Assembly (NCBI RefSeq): GCF_002088275.1
Contig: NZ_AQQS01000024.1
Span: 1 to 64,000, forward strand
Origin: Aurantimonas sp. 22II-16-19i
GTDB taxonomy: Bacteria > Pseudomonadota > Alphaproteobacteria > Rhizobiales > Rhizobiaceae
Reading direction: 5' to 3'
DNA: 64,000 bases
The position numbers were made by a program, and so were the translations under genes. The notes under the pieces were generated by a model. It had not been told where the DNA came from. It saw only the letters and a list, made by a program, of their open reading frames with translations, and did no database searches. Below are positions 19,988 through 29,835 of this stretch, in pieces. Positions within the stretch are counted from its first letter, which is position 1; every line of letters starts with the position of its first letter.

Positions 19988-20053
19988 AATCGCCGGAGGG
20001 CGCGTTCAGAAAGGCTCGTCCGTCCCTCCTCCGGCCGCGCCGGCCCGGCGGCC

Positions 20054-21096
20054 TCAGGCGCTGCCGCCACCCGCGCCGAGCGCCGCCCGCGGATCGAAGG
20101 GCGCGCCCTCGACGGCGGCGATGATGGCGTCGGTAAGCGGCAGGCGGGCCGGCAGGGCGCCGCCCACCTGCGCCGCGGCGATCCCCCGCTTCAGGCTGCG
20201 CGCGACGTCGACGCCTTCCACCGTTTCCCCTCGCATCGGCCCGGCGACGATCTCGGCGATGGTCAGCCCTTCGCCGAGATGGACGCCGAGGCGCGAGTTG
20301 CGCCCGCCACCGACCGTGACGTGCAGGTCGCCGAGGCCGGCCAGCCCGTGGGCCGTCTGCGGCTCGCCGCCCAGCCAGGCGCAGATCGTCGTCATCTCGT
20401 CGACCGCCTGCTGGAAGGCCCGCGCGACCGGGTTCTTCACCGGTTCGCCGGACCGCCTGTAGGCGCCCATCATGGCGCTGACGCCGATGGTCAGGAAGTT
20501 CTTCAAGGCCGCGCAGGCCTCCACCCCGACGACGTCGTCCGACAGCGCCACGTCGTAGCTGTCCGTCGCGAGCAGCCCCGCGGCGCGGCGGGCCGCGTCA
20601 CGGTCGCGGGAGGCGTAGACGACGGCGGTCATCCGGCGCTCGGCGAGTTCGCGGGCGATGCAGGGGCCGCCGATGCCGACGAAGGCCGGCATCGTGCCGC
20701 CGCGCGCCGCGACGAGGGCGGGGAGGGCGTCCGCATAGGTCTGCGGCGCACCGTCCTCCATGGCAACGAGGCCCTTGGTGACGATGGCGATCGGCGCCCG
20801 TGGGGCCAGCCGGACGATCTGGTCCGCCGCCCATCCGATGCCGGGCGAGGAGACGCCGACGATGACGAGATCCGCCGCCGCGACGTCCTCGGGCGTGATG
20901 GCGGCGGCATCGCGCACCGCGACGGCCGGATCGAGCGGCGCCTTCAGCCGCGGATGGGCGGCCCGGTCGCGGGTGAGCGCGGCCAGAACGTCGGCGTCGA
21001 GCGGTGTCGTGCCGAGGATCACCGCATGGCCGTTGTCCCGGGCGGGAACCGCGAGAGCCGAGCCCATGACGCCGGCACCGAGGATGACGATCCGGC

Positions 21097-21100
<4 letters not shown>
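20054..21100 (-). CDS. NAD(P)-dependent glycerol-3-phosphate dehydrogenase-like protein (GpsA family)
   Basis: 348 residues. The Rossmann motif is VILGAGVMGSALAVPARDNGH. VTKGL, GGPCIARELAERR, the catalytic-lysine region ACAALKNFLTIGVSAMMG, and AGLGDLHVTVGGGRNSRLG parallel GpsA's conserved blocks, with substitutions (for example GPCIA for GPSFA). It probably reduces DHAP, or oxidises a related polyol phosphate. As the last gene of a polyol/ABC operon (ATG overlaps the ATPase stop by 4 bp), it is more likely catabolic than the housekeeping gpsA (inference). Confidence 0.85.
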
Positions 21101-22176
<1,076 letters not shown>

Positions 22177-22189
22177 GGCTACGCGGCTC

Positions 22190-23509
22190 TCAGTTCAGTT
22201 CTGCAAGGAAGGGTTCGAGCCGGCCGGTGTCGTCGGCCAGATCGAGCATCGAGAAGCGGTCGCGGATGAAGCGGGCGTCGCCCACATATTGCCGGTAGAG
22301 ATCGGCCGGCAGCCCGAGATCAGCCGCGGTCAGCTTGCAGCCGGCGGCCGCCATGGCCGCGTGGAGCTCGTCATAGGGTCGCATCACGGAGGCGATCCGG
22401 GCGCGGATCTGCGGCCACTCGCGTCGCAGCCGCTCGTTCATCCGGGCCGCGCCTTCGGCGTCGAAGGCCTTCTTCGCGGTCTCGTTCGCCATCGTCTCGG
22501 CCATCGCCGTCCCGTAGCGCGCCGCGAGGCGCTCGCGGGGGACGAGCGTCGGCGCAATCTCCGGCGCGCTCTCCAGCGCCATCATCTCGTTCTGCAGCCG
22601 CGACATGGTCAGCGAGGCGACGCCCACCTGCTCGCCGTGGGAGGTGCCGGGATGGGCGGCGCCGGCGAACATGTCGATGCAGTGGGAGATCATGTGCTCG
22701 GCCATCGAGCCGACATGGGTGGTCCCGGTGAAGGAGGTGCCGGAGCCCATGATCGCCGAGACCCGCACGAGGCGGGCCAGCGCCTCGAAGTCGCCGTCGA
22801 GGAGCCGCGGCGCCAGCGCGATCATGTCGTCCTCGTCATAGGCTAGCAGCGTATAGGGCGTCTCGCTGTAGGGCGTGTCGAAGAGCATGTGCATCAGCAA
22901 CCAGTCGACCTGCGAGGTGGTGCGGCAGACGACGTCGGCGAAGGCGGCCGAGACGAGGCGCGGCGGGCATTTCGCGATGATGCCGAGATCGAAGAAGACG
23001 CCCTTGGCAAAGTGGCAGGTGATCGACTTCTTGAAGCCGTCCACCGACACCGAGGCGGTCGGCGTGGTGTAGGCGTTCATCGGGCTGGTGGCGAAGACGC
23101 TGTATTCCCGGCCGTCCTCGAAGGTGGCGTATTTGCAGCCGTCGGAGATCGAGCCGGAGCCGATGGCGACGAGCACCTCGGCATCGGCGGTCGCCTCCGA
23201 CAGGGCGCGGATCGCGGCGAGCTCGACCTTCGGCTTCTCCCAGAGATGCTCCGACACCGCCATGCCGTCCCGCTTCAGCGCGTCGACCACCCGTCCGCCG
23301 AGCGCCTCCCGGGTGAAGCTGTCATGGACGACGCAGATGCGCTTGTCTCCCCCATGGCAGGCCCGCACCAGCTCGGCCTCCCGCCCCTCCAGGCTGTCGG
23401 CGATCTCGATCACGTCGATCTCGATGCCCTTCCTCACCCCGTCATTGGGATCGAGCCAGCGGCCCGCCACGAGATCCTCGATGATGCCGAGGCGCGATTG
23501 TTTCGTCAT
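22190..23509 (-). CDS. sn-glycerol-1-phosphate dehydrogenase-like enzyme (AraM/EgsA family)
   Basis: 439 residues, iron-containing alcohol dehydrogenase superfamily. The nucleotide site is VLVAIGSGSISDGCKYAT. The metal-site region is visible as SMAEHMISHCIDM and HPGTSHGEQVGVA, with the Asp ligand in AFADVVCRTTSQVDW. Family members oxidise or make glycerol-1-phosphate (archaeal EgsA, Bacillus AraM); many bacterial homologues sit in sugar-alcohol operons and act on other polyol phosphates. Here the kinase just upstream (4-bp overlap) would supply the phosphorylated substrate. The exact polyol cannot be assigned from sequence. Confidence 0.88.
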   Translation of the reverse strand: MTKQSRLGIIEDLVAGRWLDPNDGVRKGIEIDVIEIADSLEGREAELVRACHGGDKRICVVHDSFTREALGGRVVDALKRDGMAVSEHLWEKPKVELAAIRALSEATADAEVLVAIGSGSISDGCKYATFEDGREYSVFATSPMNAYTTPTASVSVDGFKKSITCHFAKGVFFDLGIIAKCPPRLVSAAFADVVCRTTSQVDWLLMHMLFDTPYSETPYTLLAYDEDDMIALAPRLLDGDFEALARLVRVSAIMGSGTSFTGTTHVGSMAEHMISHCIDMFAGAAHPGTSHGEQVGVASLTMSRLQNEMMALESAPEIAPTLVPRERLAARYGTAMAETMANETAKKAFDAEGAARMNERLRREWPQIRARIASVMRPYDELHAAMAAAGCKLTAADLGLPADLYRQYVGDARFIRDRFSMLDLADDTGRLEPFLAELN

Positions 23510-25038
23510 GATGCTTCTTTCGAGACACGGTTCGCCAAAGCGACGAGGCGATGGTTGAGGTCGGCGGTCGCCGCATGGGCGGCGGCGAAGATGTCGCCGA
23601 GTTCGCCATAGGCGTCACCGCGAGCCGGATCGGGATCGATCTGCCGGGTCGGGCCGGACATCGCCGCCGCCGCGGCCTCGATGGACGGGAACCAGCCGGC
23701 GCCGGTGGCCGCGATCATGCCGGCGCCCAGCGCCGAGGCCTCCAGCGTGCCCGAGATGCAGAGCGGGCGGCCCGAGGCGTCGGCCAGCATCTGGCGCCAC
23801 AGCGGCGAGTTGGCGCCGCCGCCGATGGCGACGTAGCGCTCGACGCTGCGGCCGGTGACCGCCTCGGTGCGGGCGGTGGCGGCGGCGAGCCACAGGGTGA
23901 TGCCTTCGAGGATCGCCCGGTAGATGTGGGCCGGGCCGTGGCTGCCGGAGAGGCCGAGAATGGTGCCGCGGGTCTGCGAATCCCAGTGCGGATCCATGAC
24001 GCCGCCCCACCAGGGCTGGACGAGGACCCCGGCGGAGCCGATCGGCAAGGCGGACGCCTCCGCCTCCAGCCGGTCGAAGATCGCGGGGTCGGCCCGCCCG
24101 CCCAAAAACTTGTCGACGAACCAGTTGATCAGGAAGGCGCCGCCGCGCAGGCAGTTTTCGAAGATGTAGCCGTCGCCTTGCGCGGCGATCTCGGTGCGGA
24201 AGGCGTCGGAGACGGCGAAGTCCGGCTGCCAGACGCCGGAGACGACCGCGGTGCCGAGATTGACATAGGCCTGGGCGGGATCGGTGCAGTTGGTGCCGAG
24301 GCCGGCGCATTGCCCGTCGCCGCCGCCGGCAAACACCGGGCAACCCTTCGGCAGCCCGGTCGCCGCCGCGGCCTCCGCCGTGATCTCGCCGAGGCGGGTT
24401 CCCGGCGCGTGGGTCTCAGGAAGCTTCTCCTCGGCAAGGTCGATCGCCTCGAGGATGGTCTTCGACCAAGCCTTCGCGCGGATGTCGAAGAGGGCGAAGG
24501 GATCGGCGCTCGACCAGCTGGTGCGGGCCTTGCCGCCGCAGAGGTCCATGACGAGCACGCTCTGGACGTCGGCGAACAGCGCGGTCCGGGCGTAGAGCTC
24601 CGGCTCGTGGGCCTGCATCCAGGCGAGGCGGTAGAGGCAGGGGATGATGTCGACGGGCCGGCCGGTGATCTCGTGGATCGTCCGGCGGCCGAGCCGGGCG
24701 GCGAGCGCCTCCACCTCGGCCGTCGCCCGTTCGTCGAGCCAGACCGTCGCCGGCCGCACCGAGCTGCCGTCGGCGGCCAGATGCGCCATGGTCTCGCGCT
24801 GGTTGGAGACGGCGAGGCCGACGATGCGCGCGGGATCGATCGCCGCCGTCAGCTGGGCGAGGGCGGCGCGGGCCGAGACCCGCCAGTCCGCCGGCTCCTG
24901 CTCGAACCAGCCGAAGCGCGGATTGGCCAGCGCGATCGGGGCGCGGCCCTCGGCAACGATCCTGCCCGCCCCGTCGAAGGCGATCGCCTTGGTGGACTGG
25001 GTCGAGGAATCGAGGCCGACGACGACGGGCTCCGCCAT
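23506..25038 (-). CDS. FGGY-family carbohydrate kinase
   Basis: 510 residues. The N-terminal ATPase motif is VVGLDSSTQSTKAIAFD. The substrate-loop region is VSNQRETMAHL and VWLDERA. The C-terminal lobe carries GGGDGQCAGLGTN, the adenosine motif YVAIGGGANSPLWRQMLAD and ASALGAGMIA. It resembles xylulose/ribulose kinases and the polyol kinases of erythritol-type operons. It transfers phosphate from ATP to a keto-sugar or polyol imported by the ABC system. It sits between an SDR (4-bp gap) and the AraM-like dehydrogenase (4-bp overlap), so the three are translationally linked. Confidence 0.92.
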   Translation of the reverse strand: MAEPVVVGLDSSTQSTKAIAFDGAGRIVAEGRAPIALANPRFGWFEQEPADWRVSARAALAQLTAAIDPARIVGLAVSNQRETMAHLAADGSSVRPATVWLDERATAEVEALAARLGRRTIHEITGRPVDIIPCLYRLAWMQAHEPELYARTALFADVQSVLVMDLCGGKARTSWSSADPFALFDIRAKAWSKTILEAIDLAEEKLPETHAPGTRLGEITAEAAAATGLPKGCPVFAGGGDGQCAGLGTNCTDPAQAYVNLGTAVVSGVWQPDFAVSDAFRTEIAAQGDGYIFENCLRGGAFLINWFVDKFLGGRADPAIFDRLEAEASALPIGSAGVLVQPWWGGVMDPHWDSQTRGTILGLSGSHGPAHIYRAILEGITLWLAAATARTEAVTGRSVERYVAIGGGANSPLWRQMLADASGRPLCISGTLEASALGAGMIAATGAGWFPSIEAAAAAMSGPTRQIDPDPARGDAYGELGDIFAAAHAATADLNHRLVALANRVSKEAS

Positions 25039-25042
25039 GGCC

Positions 25043-25768
25043 TCAGTACTCCTGGCGCGTCGGCGTGACGACCATTTCCTGGATCAGCACGTTCTGCGGC
25101 ATGCGGTAGGCGAAGAGGATCATCTCGGCCACATGATCCGCCGAGATGCCGCCCTCGATCCGCTGCTTGTTGGCGCGGTAATTCGCCAGCGTATCGGGGT
25201 CGGTGACATGGTCGAGGACTTCCGTCTCGATGATGCCCGGCGACAGGACCACGACCCGCACGTCGTGGGGCGCGAGCTGGGCCCGCAGGGACTCCGAGAT
25301 CGCGTGGACGAAGAACTTGGTGCCGCAATAGACGGTGTGGTCGGGATAGATCTTCCGGCCGGCGATCGAGCTCATCATGAAGATCGTGCCGCGGCGGCGC
25401 TCCTTCATGCCGTTCATCACCGGGTGGATCGAATTCATCACGCCCTTGGCGTTGATGTCGATGCTCTCGTCCCATTCCGCCGGGTCCTGGCGGAAGAGGT
25501 TGCCGAGCCGGGCGATGCCGGCATTGGCGAACATCACGTCGGTCGGGCCGAAGCGCTCCTCGGCGGCCGTCACGGCGGCGGCGACGGCATCGCGGTCGCG
25601 CACGTCGACCTCGGCGAGATGGGCGTTGGGCAGGTCCAGCTCTTCCATCCGGTCGCGCCGGCGGGCCATCAAGAGCAGCGGGTGGCCGTCCTTGGCGAAG
25701 GCGCGGGCGGTGGCGGCGCCGATCCCCGACGAGGCGCCGGTGATCGCGACGAGCGGTTTGTCGGTCAT
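25043..25768 (-). CDS. SDR-family oxidoreductase of the polyol operon
   Basis: 241 residues, classical short-chain dehydrogenase. The cofactor motif is TGASSGIGAATARAFA, then FANAGIA, a catalytic Ser in FMMSSIAG and the Y-x3-K in TVYCGTKFFVH. An Arg-rich patch after beta-2 (MARRRDR) suggests NADP(H) preference. It probably interconverts the polyol and its ketose. A 200-bp gap with a hairpin separates it from the binding-protein gene upstream, while the kinase follows after 4 bp. Confidence 0.9.
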   Translation of the reverse strand: MTDKPLVAITGASSGIGAATARAFAKDGHPLLLMARRRDRMEELDLPNAHLAEVDVRDRDAVAAAVTAAEERFGPTDVMFANAGIARLGNLFRQDPAEWDESIDINAKGVMNSIHPVMNGMKERRRGTIFMMSSIAGRKIYPDHTVYCGTKFFVHAISESLRAQLAPHDVRVVVLSPGIIETEVLDHVTDPDTLANYRANKQRIEGGISADHVAEMILFAYRMPQNVLIQEMVVTPTRQEY

Positions 25769-25937
25769 GGGTGCTGATCCGGTTGTTCGGTCTCTGGTTC
25801 GGTCGGGGCCTCAGCCTTGCGGGGACGGGGCATCCGGCGGGGTCCGATGGCCCGCCCGATCGGATCGGGCGGGCCCTGATGTGGGAGCGGTGGGGCGGCC
25901 GGCACTCCAGCCCGAGGGCGGGAGCGCCGGAGACAGG

Positions 25938-25963
25938 CGGCCCGGCCTATGGCCGCCGGGCCG
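25938..25963 (-). terminator. Hairpin just after the ABC binding-protein gene
   Basis: Perfect 9-bp arms CGGCCCGGC (25938-25946) and GCCGGGCCG (25955-25963) with an 8-base loop lie 5 bp after the stop codon. There is no T-run. It is more likely an mRNA-stabilising or partial-attenuation hairpin, which would raise the level of the binding protein relative to downstream enzymes. Confidence 0.55.
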
Positions 25964-25968
25964 GCCGC

Positions 25969-27480
25969 TCAGCCGGCGACGATGCCGTCGACCTTGACCT
26001 TGATCGCGTCCATCGCCGCCTTCGGGCTGTCGTACTCGCCGGCAAAGAAGCGGCCGAGCTCGACGGGGATGGTGTCGTTGGAGATCTCCGCCCATTCCGG
26101 CAGGTCCGGCTCGGAACCCATGTGGTTGGCGATGGTCTCGCGCACCGCGTCGAGATGGCGGGTCGTGCCGGCGATGCCGGGCTTGGCGTTGGCCTTGACC
26201 CGCGGGTCGTCATAGGCCGACTGGCGCGTCGGGCCGGTGCCGCCGCCAAGGACGGTGATCCAGACCTGGGTCTCCGGCGCCGTCGCCCACTGGGCGAAGA
26301 GCCAGGCGGCATCCGGGCTCTTGGCGTATTTCGACACGGCGAGGGACGAGCCGCCCTGGTGGCCGACGCCGGGGATCTCGCCGAAGCCGGTCTCTTCGAC
26401 CGTGCGCAGGGAATTGGCCTTCGGCGGCACGGTCGCCTCCATCAGGCCGACGACGTTGGAGCCGCCCGGCGCATCCCAGGACGGGAAGAACTCGCCCCAG
26501 GAGATCAGCTGTCCGGCGATGCCCTGCGCCACCGACTGGCCCTGGCCGTCCCAGGTCCAGGAATCGACGGCGGCCGGCATGTTCTTCTTCAGCTCGATCC
26601 AGTAGTTCATCGCCTCGAGCCCGGCCTCGTCGTTGCCGGTGAAGGTCTTGTCCGGCCCGAAGATCGAGCCGCCATGGCTCCAGAGCCAGCAGGTCCAGTC
26701 GCATTCGAGGCTGTAGTGGCCGGACTTCATCTGGCCGGTCGTGCCGAAGATCTCCGGCCCCTTCGCTTGCTGGATCGCCTGGGCGTTGGAGAGATACTGG
26801 GCCATGGTCTCGGCCGGCTTCAGGCCGAGTTCCTCGTAGAGGTCGCGGCGGTACATCTGGACGAAGATCGGGATGTCGTAGGGCACGCCGACCATGACGC
26901 CGTCATACATCGAGATGCCGTCGACCAGCGCCGGCAGGAAGTCGTCGATGTTGTAGCCGGGCATGGCGAGGTTGGTGTCGGAGGCGTATTTCTCCCGCGG
27001 GTCGATGACGTCGCCGGAGAACGCCGCCATCCAGGACTGGTCGAGATAATAGAGGTCGTAGGTGCCGAGGCCCGAGGCGACGTCGAGGGTCAGCTTCTGC
27101 AGCACCTGCTCGAGCGGCAGCGTCTCGATCTCGACATTGATGCCGGTCATCTCGGTGAAATAGCCCTTCAGCGCCGAATTGATGGCGTTGGAGGGCGGCG
27201 TCGATTCCGTGGCGAGGCGCACGGTCTGGCCGGCGAAGGGCTTGCCGGCCTCCTTCAGCCAGTTGCTCATGTCCTCCGGCCACTGGATGTTCTCCTGCGC
27301 GGCGGCCGGGCTGATCAGGCCGAGCCCGCTGCGGGCAGACAGGTGCGACATGGCACCGAGCGCGCCGACGCCGAGCCCGAGATTGGCGGCCGAGCGCAGG
27401 AACGTCCTGCGGTCCATGCCGCCGCGCACGTAGCGGTCGGTGATCGATGCGAGCCAGAGCTTGCGATCCACTGGATTCAT
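25969..27480 (-). CDS. ABC transporter substrate-binding protein, probable Tat substrate
   Basis: 503 residues. The start MNPVDRKLW is backed by GGAGGAGAAAG 8 bases upstream. A Tat-like signal (DRRTFLRSAANLGLGVGALGA) precedes the mature periplasmic family 1 (sugar) binding protein. Visible blocks include WPEDMSNWLKEAGKPFAGQTVRLATEST and VPYDIPIFVQMYRRDLYEELG, then WAGEFFPSW-type and AWLFAQWATAPETQ regions typical of sugar/polyol binders. It delivers the ligand to the two permeases encoded just upstream. The unusual length resembles binding proteins for sugar alcohols and glycosides. Confidence 0.9.
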   Translation of the reverse strand: MNPVDRKLWLASITDRYVRGGMDRRTFLRSAANLGLGVGALGAMSHLSARSGLGLISPAAAQENIQWPEDMSNWLKEAGKPFAGQTVRLATESTPPSNAINSALKGYFTEMTGINVEIETLPLEQVLQKLTLDVASGLGTYDLYYLDQSWMAAFSGDVIDPREKYASDTNLAMPGYNIDDFLPALVDGISMYDGVMVGVPYDIPIFVQMYRRDLYEELGLKPAETMAQYLSNAQAIQQAKGPEIFGTTGQMKSGHYSLECDWTCWLWSHGGSIFGPDKTFTGNDEAGLEAMNYWIELKKNMPAAVDSWTWDGQGQSVAQGIAGQLISWGEFFPSWDAPGGSNVVGLMEATVPPKANSLRTVEETGFGEIPGVGHQGGSSLAVSKYAKSPDAAWLFAQWATAPETQVWITVLGGGTGPTRQSAYDDPRVKANAKPGIAGTTRHLDAVRETIANHMGSEPDLPEWAEISNDTIPVELGRFFAGEYDSPKAAMDAIKVKVDGIVAG

Positions 27481-27653
27481 GGTCTTTCTCCTCCCAAATT
27501 CGCGGCCTCCCAGCCGCATCGAACGCACGGGATGTCAGGCCCCGTGCCAAGCCTGTCGCGATCTCCGCCGCCTTGCCTCGTTCGCCTCGTCCCGCCGCCT
27601 CGCCCCGGCAGGTCGTCTTGGCCGATCGTCGCCCGGGCGGCGGCCGTGCCGCC

Positions 27654-28529
27654 TCACTGCTTCAGCGAGCCGAGCGTCAGCCCGCGCACCAGATTGCGCT
27701 GGACGAGCAGGATGAAGACGAAGGCCGGGATCATCGCCGCCGTGCCCAGCGCCGCCATGTTGCCCCAGGCCGTGCCGGTCGAGGTGACGAAGGTCGAGGC
27801 TGCGACGGGCACCGTCTTGAACGCCGTCTGGGTGAGCGTCAGGACGAAGAGGAACTCGGTCCAGGAAAAGATGAAGCACAGGACCGCCGTCGCCGCGATG
27901 CCGCCCATCGCCATCGGCAGGACGATCTTGCGGAAGATCAGCACCCGGCTCGCCCCGTCGATCAGCGCCGCCTCGTCGATCTCCGTCGGGATGTCGTCGA
28001 AGAAGGATTTGAGCAGGAGAACGGCGAGCGGCATGTTCATCAGCGCATGGACGAGGATGATGCCGGTATAGGTGTCGAGCAGGCCGAAGCTCTTGTAGAT
28101 GAAGAACATCGGGATCGCGATCGCCACCGGCGGCATCATCCGCGTCGACAGGACGAAGAAGACGAAGTGGTGCTGGCCGGGAATGCGCATCCGCGACAGG
28201 GCGTAGGAGGCGAGCGTCGCCACCACCACCGTCAGGAGCGTCGACAGGACGGCGATCACCACCGAGGCCCACAGGTTCGGCAGCATGTAGAAATTGCCGC
28301 CGCCGGGCAGCACCTCGAGCCCCTTCTCGAAGCCGAAGGAGAGGCCGAACACCTCCTCGAAGGACGACAGGTTCCAGTCGAAGTCGAAGAAGATCGGCGG
28401 CAGGGCGAAGATGTCGCGGTTCGGTTTGAAGGCGACGGTGATCCAGTAGTAGATCGGCAGCGCGAACAGGCCGACGACGAACCACGCCGCCAGAATCCGG
28501 AGCATGCGCTGGGAAGCGGTGCCGTTCAT
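27654..28529 (-). CDS. Sugar ABC transporter permease, MalG type
   Basis: 291 residues, six predicted membrane helices. The EAA loop that contacts the ATPase is EIDEAALIDGASRVLIFRKI. It ends RGLTLGSLKQ, typical of MalG-like subunits (RGLT.GA.K). It lies 25 bp downstream of the partner permease and 173 bp before the binding-protein gene. Confidence 0.94.
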   Translation of the reverse strand: MNGTASQRMLRILAAWFVVGLFALPIYYWITVAFKPNRDIFALPPIFFDFDWNLSSFEEVFGLSFGFEKGLEVLPGGGNFYMLPNLWASVVIAVLSTLLTVVVATLASYALSRMRIPGQHHFVFFVLSTRMMPPVAIAIPMFFIYKSFGLLDTYTGIILVHALMNMPLAVLLLKSFFDDIPTEIDEAALIDGASRVLIFRKIVLPMAMGGIAATAVLCFIFSWTEFLFVLTLTQTAFKTVPVAASTFVTSTGTAWGNMAALGTAAMIPAFVFILLVQRNLVRGLTLGSLKQ

Positions 28530-28554
28530 GGGTGATGCTCCCGAAGCGTCCCTG

Positions 28555-29547
28555 TCACCATTTCAGCCTCGCGACCCGCACGAAGACGTTGGCGGCAAGG
28601 ACGATGATGACGAGGGTGAACAGGCTGAGCGCGGCGCCGTAGCCCCACTTGATGAACGAGAAGGTCTGCTGCCAGGCATAGAGCGACAGGGTGTAGGTCG
28701 CGGTGCCGGGGCCGCCGCTGGTCATCACATAGACGTAGTCGAAGGTGCGGAAGAGATCGATGCCGCGGATCAGCACCGCGATGGCGATCACCCGCCACAT
28801 CATCGGCAGCGTCAGCCGGGTGAAGGTCTGGAAGGCGTTGGCGCCGTCGATCATGGCGCTCTCGAAGGGCTCCTTCGGCAGGGCCCGGAGCCCGGCGAGG
28901 AAGATCAGCACCATGAAGGGCGTCCATTGCCAGGTATCGGCGAGCATGACGCCCCACAGCGCCCAGGTGGGGCTGGACAGGATCACGCCGCCGGCCCCCA
29001 TCAGCCCGAGGCTCTTCAGGACGAAGGGGATGAGGCCGAACTGGGCGTCCTCCATCAGGAGGAACATCATGCCGGTGATCGCCGGGGGCACGACCAGCGT
29101 CAGCGTCAGAACGCCGCGCAAGAGGCCGAAGCCCGGCTCGTCGGAGTCCAAGAGCAGCGCGATCGCCATGCCGAGCACCACCTGGATCACCAGGCAGATG
29201 CCGGTATAGGCGAGGGTCACCTGCAGCGCGTCCCACATCCGGGTGTCGGCGAACATGGTCGACCAGTTCTCCAGCCCGACATAGGCGAGCTGGCGCTTGC
29301 GCGGCAGGAACTCCTGGAAGCTCAGCCAGATATTGTAGAACAGCGGATAGATCGCGAAGGTCGCCAGGATGGCGACGAGCGGCATCAGCCACGGCCAGGG
29401 CGTGTCGGAGACGAACCGCCGGCGCTTCGGCGGCCCCATCGGCCGCGACGCCTTCGGCGCCACCGCAGCCGCCTTGCGGCGCTGCAGGTCCCCGGCCTGG
29501 CCGATCTCGAGGCCCGACCTGACGATCATCGCATCTGCACGGGCCAA
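28555..29547 (-). CDS. Sugar ABC transporter permease, MalF type
   Basis: About 330 residues, six membrane helices (first at PWPWLMPLVAILATFAIYPL). The EAA loop is PKEPFESAMIDGANAFQTFTRLTLP. I prefer a TTG start at 29547 because GGGAGGAG sits 5-6 bases upstream of it; the first in-frame ATG (29529, MIVRSG) is some 20 bases from that site. The first gene of the minus-strand operon, divergent from the SorC regulator. An inverted repeat at 29640-29671 lies in the promoter area. Confidence 0.92.
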   Translation of the reverse strand: MARADAMIVRSGLEIGQAGDLQRRKAAAVAPKASRPMGPPKRRRFVSDTPWPWLMPLVAILATFAIYPLFYNIWLSFQEFLPRKRQLAYVGLENWSTMFADTRMWDALQVTLAYTGICLVIQVVLGMAIALLLDSDEPGFGLLRGVLTLTLVVPPAITGMMFLLMEDAQFGLIPFVLKSLGLMGAGGVILSSPTWALWGVMLADTWQWTPFMVLIFLAGLRALPKEPFESAMIDGANAFQTFTRLTLPMMWRVIAIAVLIRGIDLFRTFDYVYVMTSGGPGTATYTLSLYAWQQTFSFIKWGYGAALSLFTLVIIVLAANVFVRVARLKW

Positions 29548-29639
29548 GCCTGCTCCTCCCAGAACCGGACGGTCCAATGCGGGCTGGCCACCCGCAACTC
29601 CCATGCCGCAAGGGTTGCACAGGATATTTGGCTTGGCAA

Positions 29640-29671
29640 GATCAAATGATATCTCTAAGGATCATTCGATC
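29640..29671. promoter_or_regulatory. Candidate SorC operator in the divergent promoter region
   Basis: GATCAAATGAT (29640-29650) and ATCATTCGATC (29661-29671) are inverted copies with one mismatch and a 10-bp spacer, giving a 21-bp centre-to-centre distance (two helical turns). It lies in the only A/T-rich patch between the ABC operon and the SorC gene, about 95 bp upstream of the permease start. This geometry fits an oligomeric SorC/DeoR-type repressor. Confidence 0.6.
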
Positions 29672-29835
29672 GAACGCAGATTCGACTCCCGAATCCGGCC
29701 GCGTGCCGGCACCAGACCCGGCTGCGAATCCGCCTTCGGGGAGGCGAGAGTGAACCGGCGCCAGAGGACAGGCCGGCGACGGGCCGGTTCACGCATTGGC
29801 GGGGCGGCGCCCGCGACAGGCATGGGATCGAGCAT

